DNA of 5,432 bases, from contig CALATR010001271.1 in the NCBI GenBank assembly GCA_937891875.1, forward strand, positions 1 to 5,432, given 5' to 3'. The first letter of the stretch is position 1. Each line of letters starts with the position of its first letter. This document shows, one piece after another, positions 1 through 4,805 of the stretch. The position numbers and the translations under genes are program-made. The notes under the pieces were generated by a model. That model was given only the letters and a program-made list of their open reading frames with translations, made no database searches and was not told the DNA's origin. Origin of the DNA: an uncultured Pseudomonadota bacterium. GTDB taxonomy: Bacteria > Myxococcota_A > UBA796 > GCA-2862545.

Positions 1-1
1 C

Positions 2-172
2 CCGCCCGAGGAGGCCGCGGCCACCATCGCCGACGCCGACGCAGAAGAAGAGGGCGAGGCGGGGGAGGGCGGAAGGCATGGGGAGGCATCCGGGTCACGG
101 GGAGGCGCGCGCATGGTAGCTCTGCTGCAAGCGCGGTGCCGGTTGGCCTCTCGCTTGCACTGTCCGAGGTGA
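2..172 (+). CDS. Possible C-terminal remnant of an upstream gene (low confidence)
   Basis: The reading frame starting at base 2 is open from the window edge to a TGA at 170-172. Its first ~24 codons read as an Ala/Glu/Asp/Gly-rich acidic stretch (PPEEAAATIADADAEEEGEA and onward), like the acidic tails common in high-GC proteins, and about five sixths of those codons end in G or C. From about base 74 the codon pattern weakens (CAT, GCA, TCA, GTA, GCT), so the real gene may end elsewhere. A rival reading is a minus-strand gene starting at the ATG complementary to 77-79 (MPSALPRLALFFCVGVG...). It has equally good third-position GC and a short hydrophobic segment, but no visible ribosome binding site. 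The sequence alone does not decide between them. No family is recognised. Confidence 0.3.
   Translation, partial: PPEEAAATIADADAEEEGEAGEGGRHGEASGSRGGARMVALLQARCRLASRLHCPR
144..160 (+). promoter_or_regulatory. Sigma-54-type (-24/-12) promoter candidate
   Basis: The sequence TGGCCTCTCGCTTGCAC carries TGGC at the -24 box and TTGCA at the -12 box. GG (145-146) and GC (157-158) are separated by exactly 10 nt, the spacing required by sigma-54 (RpoN) holoenzyme. The three mismatches to TGGCACG lie in the less conserved right half of the -24 box. Transcription would start near 170, giving a leader of about 57 nt before the lipoprotein ATG at 227. Sigma-54 promoters need an AAA+ enhancer-binding activator; none is encoded in view. 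The match and spacing are seen directly; activity is inferred. Confidence 0.5.
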
Positions 173-226
173 GGCTCGCCTGGTGTCCAACCAGCCACGG
201 GCCCTCTGGCTCGACAAGGAGGAGAC

Positions 227-937
227 ATGAAGCCCCACATCCTGATGCTCCTGGGATTGACCGTCGCAAGCACCGCCTGCGAGGACATCAGCAGCAGCGA
301 CCTGCTGACCAGCGGAATGAGCGCCGTCGTCTACGGAACCGCCGAGGGGGAGGACTCGACCCGGGTGATGGTCGAGCTGCGGGCCGGCGGACGGCTGTCC
401 AACACGATGGTCGATCTGCAAGGCGACGACGAGCTGGTCGCCACCAGCGGCGAGCAGAGCGTCACCCTGCAGAAGCAGAGCCTCGGCGACTACCACAACT
501 ACGTCGGCAACCTGACCGGCGGCGAGGAGGACATGGCGGTCAACGTGGCCCTGCTGCGCACGGTCGACCAGGGTGCGCCGGCCTCGACCTTCACCCTGCC
601 CGCGCCGTTCGCCTTCGACACCAGCGGTGACGCGATCAGCCCGACCCAGAACCTGGCGTTCACCTGGAGTCCGGCCAACACCAACGACGACATGGAGGTC
701 GTCATCGACGGCGACTGCATCCTCCCCTGGAGCAAGGAGCTCGACGGTGATCCCGGCAGCTTCGAGATCCCCGGCGAGGAGATCGAGCCCGTCGGCGAGC
801 AGGGCGAGAGCTGCTCGGTCGAGGTGAAGCTGCGGCGCGTGCGCGGCGGCCAGCTCGACGCGGCCTTCGAGGAGGGCGGCCTCGTGCAGGGCCGGCAGCT
901 GCGCACCTTCGAGGCCACTTGGTCGGACGGAGCCTAG
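227..937 (+). CDS. Predicted lipoprotein of unknown function
   Basis: This 236-residue protein is likely exported and lipid-anchored. The N-terminus MKPHILMLLGLTVASTAC has one Lys, a hydrophobic core and Cys18. The lipobox S15-T16-A17-C18 is atypical because position -3 is Ser rather than Leu; S-T-A could instead be a signal peptidase I site, giving a secreted protein. The mature part is acidic, rich in alternating beta-type segments, and has only two further cysteines, C164 (DGDC) and C196 (GESC), which could form a disulfide after export. Residues ~135-165 (SPTQNLAFTWSPANTND) resemble an Ig-like or beta-sandwich strand pattern. I recognise no named domain. The start is well fixed: AAGGAGGAG at 216-224 sits directly before the ATG. 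It is probably co-transcribed with the M19 gene 37 nt downstream, and a sigma-54-like promoter lies upstream. Codon use matches the other genes here. It is certainly coding; its function is unknown. Confidence 0.85.
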   Translation: MKPHILMLLGLTVASTACEDISSSDLLTSGMSAVVYGTAEGEDSTRVMVELRAGGRLSNTMVDLQGDDELVATSGEQSVTLQKQSLGDYHNYVGNLTGGEEDMAVNVALLRTVDQGAPASTFTLPAPFAFDTSGDAISPTQNLAFTWSPANTNDDMEVVIDGDCILPWSKELDGDPGSFEIPGEEIEPVGEQGESCSVEVKLRRVRGGQLDAAFEEGGLVQGRQLRTFEATWSDGA

Positions 938-965
938 CCGCCCGGGATACCCCCCGCTCCTCCCC

Positions 966-969
966 GGAG
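966..969 (+). promoter_or_regulatory. Ribosome binding site fixing the GTG start at 975
   Basis: GGAG lies 5 nt before GTG 975, in the 37-nt gap after the lipoprotein stop. It supports this non-ATG start. The next ATGs in frame are far inside conserved sequence and would remove the HxD metal motif. Confidence 0.6.
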
Positions 970-974
970 CTCCC

Positions 975-2048
975 GTGCCGCTCGACGTCATCGACCACCG
1001 CGCCGACCCGGACGCCTGGGCCCGATCCCTGGGCGTCTCCCGCGAGGCGGTCGACCTGCTGCTGGACGCCGACTTCATCGACCTGCACCTGGATCTCGAG
1101 GTCCCGGTGCGGGTCATCGGCTACGACCCGACCCGGCGCCACCGCACCCCCAAGCGGCCGCCGCCCCTGTGGGGGCACACCGACCTGCCGCGGATCATCG
1201 AGGCAGGCCTGACCGGGGTCGTCTACGACATCGCGACCAACCCGGCGCGTCCGCCGAAGAACCGCCAGGCGACGACCCTGCGCAACATCGCGCGCATCCG
1301 GGAGCGGGCTGCCCGCCACCCCGATCAGCTGGCGGTGGTGACCAACGCATCCGAGTACGACGCCGCCCGGTCCGCGGGCCGGCTGGCCCTGTGGATCTCG
1401 CTTCAAGGCGGCAACGCGATCGTGCACGACCCCAGCGTGCTGGACGGCGAGATCGGCCGGGTGCTGCACCGGATCACCCTGGTGCACCTGACCAGCTCGC
1501 GCCTGGGGGGCACCAGCAGTCCCGCCGGGCCGGACGGGGGGCTTGGACTCGCCGGCAAGGACATGATCGAGCGCTGCAACGCGGCCCGGGTGTTCATCGA
1601 CCTCGCCCACGCGGGCAAGAAGACCTTCTGGGAGGCGCTGGGGGTGCACGCCCGGGATGTGCCGCCCATCGTCAGCCACACCGGCGTGGACGGCGTGCGC
1701 AAGCACTGGCGCAACCTGGACGACGATCAGATCCGGGCGATCGTCGATCGCGGCGGCGTCATCGGCATCATGTATCAGTCGAACTTCCTCGATCGGACCC
1801 TGCTCTACGCCCGTCGCGCGCGGATCGTCGACCACCTCGAGCACGTCATCGCGGTGGCGGGAGAGGACGCGGCGGCGATCGGCACCGACTACGACGGCGC
1901 CATCGTGCCGCCCGGCGACCTGCCCTGCGTGACCCACCACCCGAAGCTGGTGCAGGACATGCTGGACCGGGGCTGGTCGGAGACCCGGATCCGCAAGATC
2001 CTCGGGCAGAACTACCTGCGGGTCGTGCGACAGATGCGTCCCTCGTAG
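975..2048 (+). CDS. Peptidase family M19 (membrane dipeptidase-like) metallohydrolase, with Glu-to-Gln at the bridging position
   Basis: This 357-residue protein is an M19 dipeptidase homologue, a family of amidohydrolase-fold TIM barrels with two zinc ions that cleave dipeptides and related compounds. In order it has H38-x-D40 (IDLHLD), the SLQGGN motif at 142-147, H212 (DLAH), H235 (PIVSHTG), R246-N247 (KHWRNLDDD), D305 (AIGTDYDG), and the C-terminal signature KILGQNYLRVV at 341-351. Spacing between these residues closely matches human DPEP1 (H20, D22, E125, H198, H219, R230, D288 in mature numbering, from memory). The oddity is Gln144 where the metal-bridging Glu of the usual EGG motif is expected. 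This may alter metal binding, reduce activity or mark a divergent subfamily. There is no signal peptide, so the protein is probably cytoplasmic, unlike the lipoprotein encoded 37 nt upstream with which it likely forms an operon. Substrate is unknown; candidates are L/D-dipeptides from cell-wall turnover. Family assignment is firm, catalytic competence is not. Confidence 0.93.
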   Translation: MPLDVIDHRADPDAWARSLGVSREAVDLLLDADFIDLHLDLEVPVRVIGYDPTRRHRTPKRPPPLWGHTDLPRIIEAGLTGVVYDIATNPARPPKNRQATTLRNIARIRERAARHPDQLAVVTNASEYDAARSAGRLALWISLQGGNAIVHDPSVLDGEIGRVLHRITLVHLTSSRLGGTSSPAGPDGGLGLAGKDMIERCNAARVFIDLAHAGKKTFWEALGVHARDVPPIVSHTGVDGVRKHWRNLDDDQIRAIVDRGGVIGIMYQSNFLDRTLLYARRARIVDHLEHVIAVAGEDAAAIGTDYDGAIVPPGDLPCVTHHPKLVQDMLDRGWSETRIRKILGQNYLRVVRQMRPS

Positions 2049-2050
2049 AG

Positions 2051-2071
2051 GTGTTCACTCGCCGAGAACAC
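2051..2071 (+). terminator. Hairpin just after the M19 stop; weak terminator or operator half
   Basis: GTGTTC (2051-2056) pairs with GAACAC (2066-2071), leaving a 9-nt loop. An alternative fold with a 2-nt bulge gives GTGTT plus CTC pairing with GAG plus AACAC around a GCC loop. It starts two bases after the TAG at 2046-2048, as expected for an operon-end hairpin, but is followed by only ACGTTTG rather than a clean T-run. Its right arm and downstream bases (CGAGAAC...GTTTG) recur at 2203-2214, so it may instead be a DNA-binding site. Confidence 0.35.
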
Positions 2072-2191
2072 ACGTTTGCCCTCACATTGTGCTGTCAACT
2101 CCCTTTCGTTTGCGCCGATGGGCTCCGACGAGGATGCAAGTTCCTCCGTCGTTTGGGCCCCCGCGGATCGAAACCGGTACCAGGCCTGGGT

Positions 2192-2210
2192 CGTTCTCGC
2201 ATCGAGAACG
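2192..2210. promoter_or_regulatory. Perfect 8+8 bp palindrome, candidate operator before the TadG-like gene
   Basis: CGTTCTCG (2192-2199), a CAT spacer and CGAGAACG (2203-2210) form a perfect inverted repeat. It ends one base before a candidate -35 hexamer (2212-2217) and 59 nt before the TadG-like ATG. This is a typical position for a homodimeric repressor or activator. The arm order GTTC...GAAC is opposite to the GAAC...GTTC arrangement of Gram-positive LexA boxes, so I do not assign it to LexA. It could also form an RNA hairpin (8-bp stem, 3-nt loop, then TTTGT), a weak terminator for readthrough from upstream. Confidence 0.5.
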
Positions 2211-2211
2211 T

Positions 2212-2240
2212 TTGTACGACGGAATCATCGCCGGTACTGT
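2212..2240 (+). promoter_or_regulatory. Candidate sigma-70-type promoter for the Tad gene pair
   Basis: TTGTAC (2212-2217) and TACTGT (2235-2240) are separated by exactly 17 nt. Each matches only three of six consensus bases (TTG in the -35 box; T, A and final T in the -10 box), so the match is modest. Support comes from position: it lies in the least GC-rich part of the intergenic region, abuts the palindrome at 2192-2210, and predicts a start near 2247, about 23 nt before the ATG. It overlaps no coding sequence. Confidence 0.35.
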
Positions 2241-2269
2241 GAATGAAGTCTTGATGTCGGGGAGCCTTC

Positions 2270-3448
2270 ATGGGGCGCGGTCGAAGAGGGTCGTACAACG
2301 TGCTCGTGGCGCTGATGGTGCCCGTCGTCCTGGCCATGTTGGCGCTGGGCATCGACGTGTGGACCATCGTGCAGGCCCAGTCCAAGCTGCAGGTCGCGGT
2401 GGACGGTGCGGCCATCGCCGGCGCCTCCGCGCCCACCCGCCTCGCCGAGGCCCGCCGCCGCGCGCTCGCCAATGCCGAGTACAACGAGCTCTACCCGGGC
2501 AGCGAGATCACCGAGGTCGACCTGGTCACCGGCGAGTACAACGACGACGTCGGCACCTTCCAGCAGCTCACCACCCGCCCCAACGCCGTACGCGTCACCG
2601 CCCGAGGCAAGGTCGCCCTGCCGTTCGGCTCCTTCATCGGCATCGACACCGCGCCGATCAGCGCCGAGGCCCACGCCTGGTACGTCGCCTTCGACTGCCA
2701 GATCTTCGTCGACAGCTTCTCCGACCTGTCCGGCACCGTACGCGGCGACGGCTGGAACTCCTGCGAGGAGCCCGTGTACGCGGGCGGCACCGAGCCCATC
2801 AGCTACTGCAGCAACGGCGACATCGACCTGCGCGGCTCGGTCACCTACGACGGAGACATGAACCCGGGCCCGGGGGGCAGCATCTCGCTGGGCGGCTCGG
2901 CGTCCTACACCGGCGACAGCCACGAGCTGTCCTACGAGATCGACCTCCCGGACTTCGAGCGCGAGGCGGCGCTGGCCCGGCTGTACAACGACAACGGGGG
3001 CCGCTTCGGCCTGCACTACACCCTGTCCGGCGGCCGCGAGGTCACCATCGGGCCAGGGACGTTCTATTTCGAGACCCTGCGCGTGGTCGGCACGTCGAAG
3101 CTCAACCTGCAGCCACCCATCGACATCTACGTCGACGGCACGGTCTTCGTCAGCGGCGACTCCGAGATCACCACCTTGGGGACCAACGCCGAGGCCAGCA
3201 ACCTCATCGTCACTGACAACAGCACGGTCGACCTGCTGGGAACGGTGTCGCTGTACGGCTCGCTCATCGCGCCCGACGCTGACGTGAGGATCGGCGGCAC
3301 GGCCGAGTTCTACGGCCTGTTCATGGCCGACACCCTCGACGTCAACGGCACCGCCGACTTCCACACCGACTCCTGCTTGTCCTTCGAGGACTTCGGGCTC
3401 GATCTGCCGAGCCAGGCCCTCGCCCCCACCCTGGTCACCATCCAGTGA
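2270..3448 (+). CDS. TadG-like protein with C-terminal beta-solenoid-like domain
   Basis: This 392-residue envelope protein begins with a short basic tail (MGRGRRGSYN), then a single membrane segment at ~10-31 and the run QSKLQVAVDGAAIAGAS, the classic N-terminal pattern of TadG/Tad-domain proteins of the tight-adherence (Flp pilus) system. No Glu sits at the pseudopilin +5 position, fitting a membrane-anchored TadG rather than a processed pilin. Residues ~183-370 are repetitive short beta segments with recurring Gly (LRGSVTYDG, DGTVFVSGD, LYGSLIAPDADVRIGGTAEFYG, split in the protein by no gaps), ending DVNGTADFHTDSC. This resembles the C-terminal domain of many PilX/TadG-like proteins (DUF7305, from memory), probably a stacked beta-solenoid displayed outside the inner membrane. 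Cysteines C143, C165, C180 and C369 could form disulfides. GGGGAG at 2259-2264 lies 5 nt before the ATG. The TGA overlaps or abuts the TadE-like gene, so the two are surely co-transcribed. The N-terminal assignment is strong; the adhesive or minor-pilin role is inferred. Confidence 0.87.
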   Translation: MGRGRRGSYNVLVALMVPVVLAMLALGIDVWTIVQAQSKLQVAVDGAAIAGASAPTRLAEARRRALANAEYNELYPGSEITEVDLVTGEYNDDVGTFQQLTTRPNAVRVTARGKVALPFGSFIGIDTAPISAEAHAWYVAFDCQIFVDSFSDLSGTVRGDGWNSCEEPVYAGGTEPISYCSNGDIDLRGSVTYDGDMNPGPGGSISLGGSASYTGDSHELSYEIDLPDFEREAALARLYNDNGGRFGLHYTLSGGREVTIGPGTFYFETLRVVGTSKLNLQPPIDIYVDGTVFVSGDSEITTLGTNAEASNLIVTDNSTVDLLGTVSLYGSLIAPDADVRIGGTAEFYGLFMADTLDVNGTADFHTDSCLSFEDFGLDLPSQALAPTLVTIQ

Positions 3449-3450
3449 GG
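3447..3450 (+). promoter_or_regulatory. Ribosome binding site favouring ATG 3457 for the TadE-like gene
   Basis: GAGG lies 6 nt before ATG 3457. The earlier in-frame GTG at 3445, which overlaps the upstream TGA, has no purine-rich sequence before it. The difference is only four residues (VRRT), so translational coupling from GTG 3445 remains possible. Confidence 0.45.
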
Positions 3451-3456
3451 CGCACG

Positions 3457-3864
3457 ATGTCCCGCCCCGTTGTCCACCGTCGCCGCCGCCTCGGCGGCAG
3501 CGCCATCGAGTTCGCGCTGTTGATGCCGCTCTTCCTCGGTGTCCTGGCCGGGATCATCGAGTACGGCTGGTACGAGCAGCGTCAGGCCCTGCTCACGTCT
3601 GCGGTGCGGCGGGCGGCCCGCACGGGAGCCACGGCAGGCGAGTACGAGTCACCGGTGGAGAACGCCAAGGCCAAGCTGACCGAGGGGCTCGTCGACCACG
3701 GCTTCACCGCGTCCGACGTGGTGGTCGAGGTGCGCGGCAGCGCCCCCGACGCGGTCGTCTACGTCGAGTCCCAGGTGAAGTACGACGCCCTGCTGGGCCT
3801 CGTGCCCGTTCCCCCCAAGAACGCCGCCGCCGTCGGCATGCGGCTCGAGGTGCAGAACCGCTGA
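3457..3864 (+). CDS. TadE-like pseudopilin
   Basis: This 135-residue protein (139 if GTG 3445 is used) has a basic N-terminus (MSRPVVHRRRRLGG), then SAIEFALLMPLFLGVLAGII as the membrane segment (~15-34), followed by EYGWYEQRQALLTSAVRRAARTGA. This is the hallmark of the TadE-like family: [RG]-G-x-x-x-[VI]-E-F-A-L-[LV]-x-P and a downstream helix of small residues and Arg. Gly13 followed by Glu18 at +5 and Phe19 gives a G/XXXXEF prepilin-peptidase site, as in TadE/TadF pseudopilins. The C-terminal part (~65-135) is a small mixed domain exposed to the periplasm. It directly follows the TadG-like gene, matching the usual pairing of these genes in Tad clusters. No ATPase (TadA), platform (TadB/C), secretin (RcpA) or peptidase (TadV) gene is present here, so it must rely on a locus elsewhere or serve a specialised apparatus. 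Family assignment is strong. Confidence 0.88.
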   Translation: MSRPVVHRRRRLGGSAIEFALLMPLFLGVLAGIIEYGWYEQRQALLTSAVRRAARTGATAGEYESPVENAKAKLTEGLVDHGFTASDVVVEVRGSAPDAVVYVESQVKYDALLGLVPVPPKNAAAVGMRLEVQNR

Positions 3865-3865
3865 C

Positions 3866-3898
3866 GGGTGCTGTGTACACCCATGATCTCGTGGGGTG
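3866..3898 (+). terminator. Overlapping alternative short hairpins after the TadE-like gene (weak)
   Basis: GGGTG (3866-3870) can pair with CACCC (3878-3882), and the same CACCC can instead pair with GGGTG at 3894-3898. The two 5-bp hairpins are mutually exclusive. The first starts two bases after the TGA, but neither is followed by a T-run. It could be a weak terminator or a processing site; in GC-rich DNA it may also be chance. Confidence 0.2.
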
Positions 3899-3934
3899 CA
3901 ACGAAATCGTCATGCTGCCGGACCGCACGGACGG

Positions 3935-3948
3935 GTATCTCAGGATAC
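3935..3948. promoter_or_regulatory. Inverted repeat GTATC-TCAG-GATAC before the TIGR02147 gene, possible operator
   Basis: GTATC (3935-3939) and GATAC (3944-3948) form a perfect 5-bp inverted repeat with a 4-nt centre, ending 19 nt before ATG 3968. It is an AT-containing island in very GC-rich surroundings. It overlaps two possible -10 hexamers: TATCTC (3936-3941) and TACACT (3946-3951, four of six matches). No convincing -35 box is seen. Its place directly before a gene with an HTH-like N-terminus makes autoregulation a reasonable guess. Confidence 0.35.
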
Positions 3949-3967
3949 ACTCGCGCCGGGCGGGCCC

Positions 3968-4798
3968 ATGCAGACGTGCGTCTACGACTACCTCGACTAC
4001 CGGCAGTTCCTCGCGGACGCCTACGTCGAGCTGAAGCAGGTCGAGCCCGCGTTCAGCTACCGGTACTTCGCCCGTCGCGCGGGCATCAAGTCCCCCAGCT
4101 ACCTGAAGCTGGTCACGAACGGCGAGCGGAACCTGTCTGACGGCATGGCGGAGCGCTTCGCCCACGCCCTGCGACTGGACGACGCCGCCACCCGCTTCTT
4201 CTGCACCCTGGTGTCCATGAACCAGGCCCCGCGGACCGAGGATCGGGCCCGCCACTACGAGGCGCTCGCGGGCATGGTGCAGTACCGCCAGGTCAAGTGG
4301 ATCGAGCCGCATCAATACCGATATTATGGGCGTTGGTACTGCGTTCCAGTGCGTGAGCTGGTGGGTCGCGACGACTTCCGGGAGGACCCCGAGTGGATCG
4401 GGCGCCAGCTCCGTCCGGCGATCACCGCCGAGGAGGCGACCGAGGCGATCGACACCTTGCTCGCGCTGCAGCTCCTCCGACGGGACGAGCGCGGCCGGCT
4501 CGTGCAGCACGAGGCCCTGGTCACGACCGGCCCCGAGCTGCGCACCCTCTCCCTGCGGCGCTTCCACCAGCAGATGCTCGCTCTCGCCAGCGACGCCATG
4601 GACGACGTGCCCGTCGACGAGCGGGAGGTCGGCGGGGTCACCGTCCGATTGACCGCGCACCAGGTCCGTCACCTCAAGCGCCGCATGTGGGAGATCCGCC
4701 AGGAGGTCCTGCAGCTCGAAGGCGAGGACACGTCGGACGAGCCCGAGGCGGTCTACCACCTCGCCCTGCAGCTCTTTCCCCTGACCCGGCCGGGTTGA
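3968..4798 (+). CDS. TIGR02147 / DUF4423 family protein, putative HTH-type regulator
   Basis: This 276-residue protein matches the TIGR02147 (DUF4423) family along its length. It opens with VYDYLDYRQFLADAY (5-19), the family's DYLDYR(E/Q)FL signature. It continues with an HTH-like segment FSYRYFARRAGIKSPSYLKLV (29-49) resembling Xre-type folds, then NGERNLSDGMAERFAHALRL. The central RYYGRWYCVPVRELV (118-132) matches the family's Y-x-x-W-Y-x-x-[AP]-[IV]-R-E-L motif. It ends with AVYHLALQLFPLT (261-273). Length is typical (~270-280). These proteins occur in Fibrobacteres, Bdellovibrio-type and myxobacterial genomes, often in several copies; DNA binding is predicted rather than proven. ATG 3968 is chosen because the family signature begins at once; GTG 3896 would add 24 unconserved residues, although neither start has a strong ribosome binding site. 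The lipoprotein gene starts 7 nt after the stop, implying one operon. Codons 4312-4347 are unusually AT-rich. Confidence 0.9.
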   Translation: MQTCVYDYLDYRQFLADAYVELKQVEPAFSYRYFARRAGIKSPSYLKLVTNGERNLSDGMAERFAHALRLDDAATRFFCTLVSMNQAPRTEDRARHYEALAGMVQYRQVKWIEPHQYRYYGRWYCVPVRELVGRDDFREDPEWIGRQLRPAITAEEATEAIDTLLALQLLRRDERGRLVQHEALVTTGPELRTLSLRRFHQQMLALASDAMDDVPVDEREVGGVTVRLTAHQVRHLKRRMWEIRQEVLQLEGEDTSDEPEAVYHLALQLFPLTRPG

Positions 4799-4805
4799 GG
4801 ACCTC

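Noticed and set aside
193..211. AGCCA...TGGCT hairpin in the lipoprotein leader
   Set aside because: A 5-bp stem with a 9-nt loop is too weak in such GC-rich sequence to call a regulatory RNA.
966..973. GGAGCTCC palindrome before the M19 start
   Set aside because: Its GGAG half is explained as the ribosome binding site, and 8-bp GC-rich palindromes are common by chance here.
2192..2210. Palindrome as a LexA (SOS) box
   Set aside because: The half-site order GTTC...GAAC is inverted relative to the GAAC-N4-GTTC box of Gram-positive LexA, and it does not match the myxobacterial LexA motif as I recall it.
2174..2237. CCGGTAC direct repeat (2174-2180 and 2231-2237)
   Set aside because: Seven bases, no surrounding similarity, and no spacing that suggests function.
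1169..2242. Overlapping + strand frame of 357 codons in the M19 region
   Set aside because: Its translation is Arg/Gly/His/Pro-rich, typical of a +1/+2 shadow, while the 975-2048 frame carries all M19 motifs.
3896..3967. GTG 3896 as an upstream start for the TIGR02147 protein
   Set aside because: It would add 24 residues of non-family sequence and place the inverted repeat at 3935-3948 inside the gene; the family signature begins right after ATG 3968.
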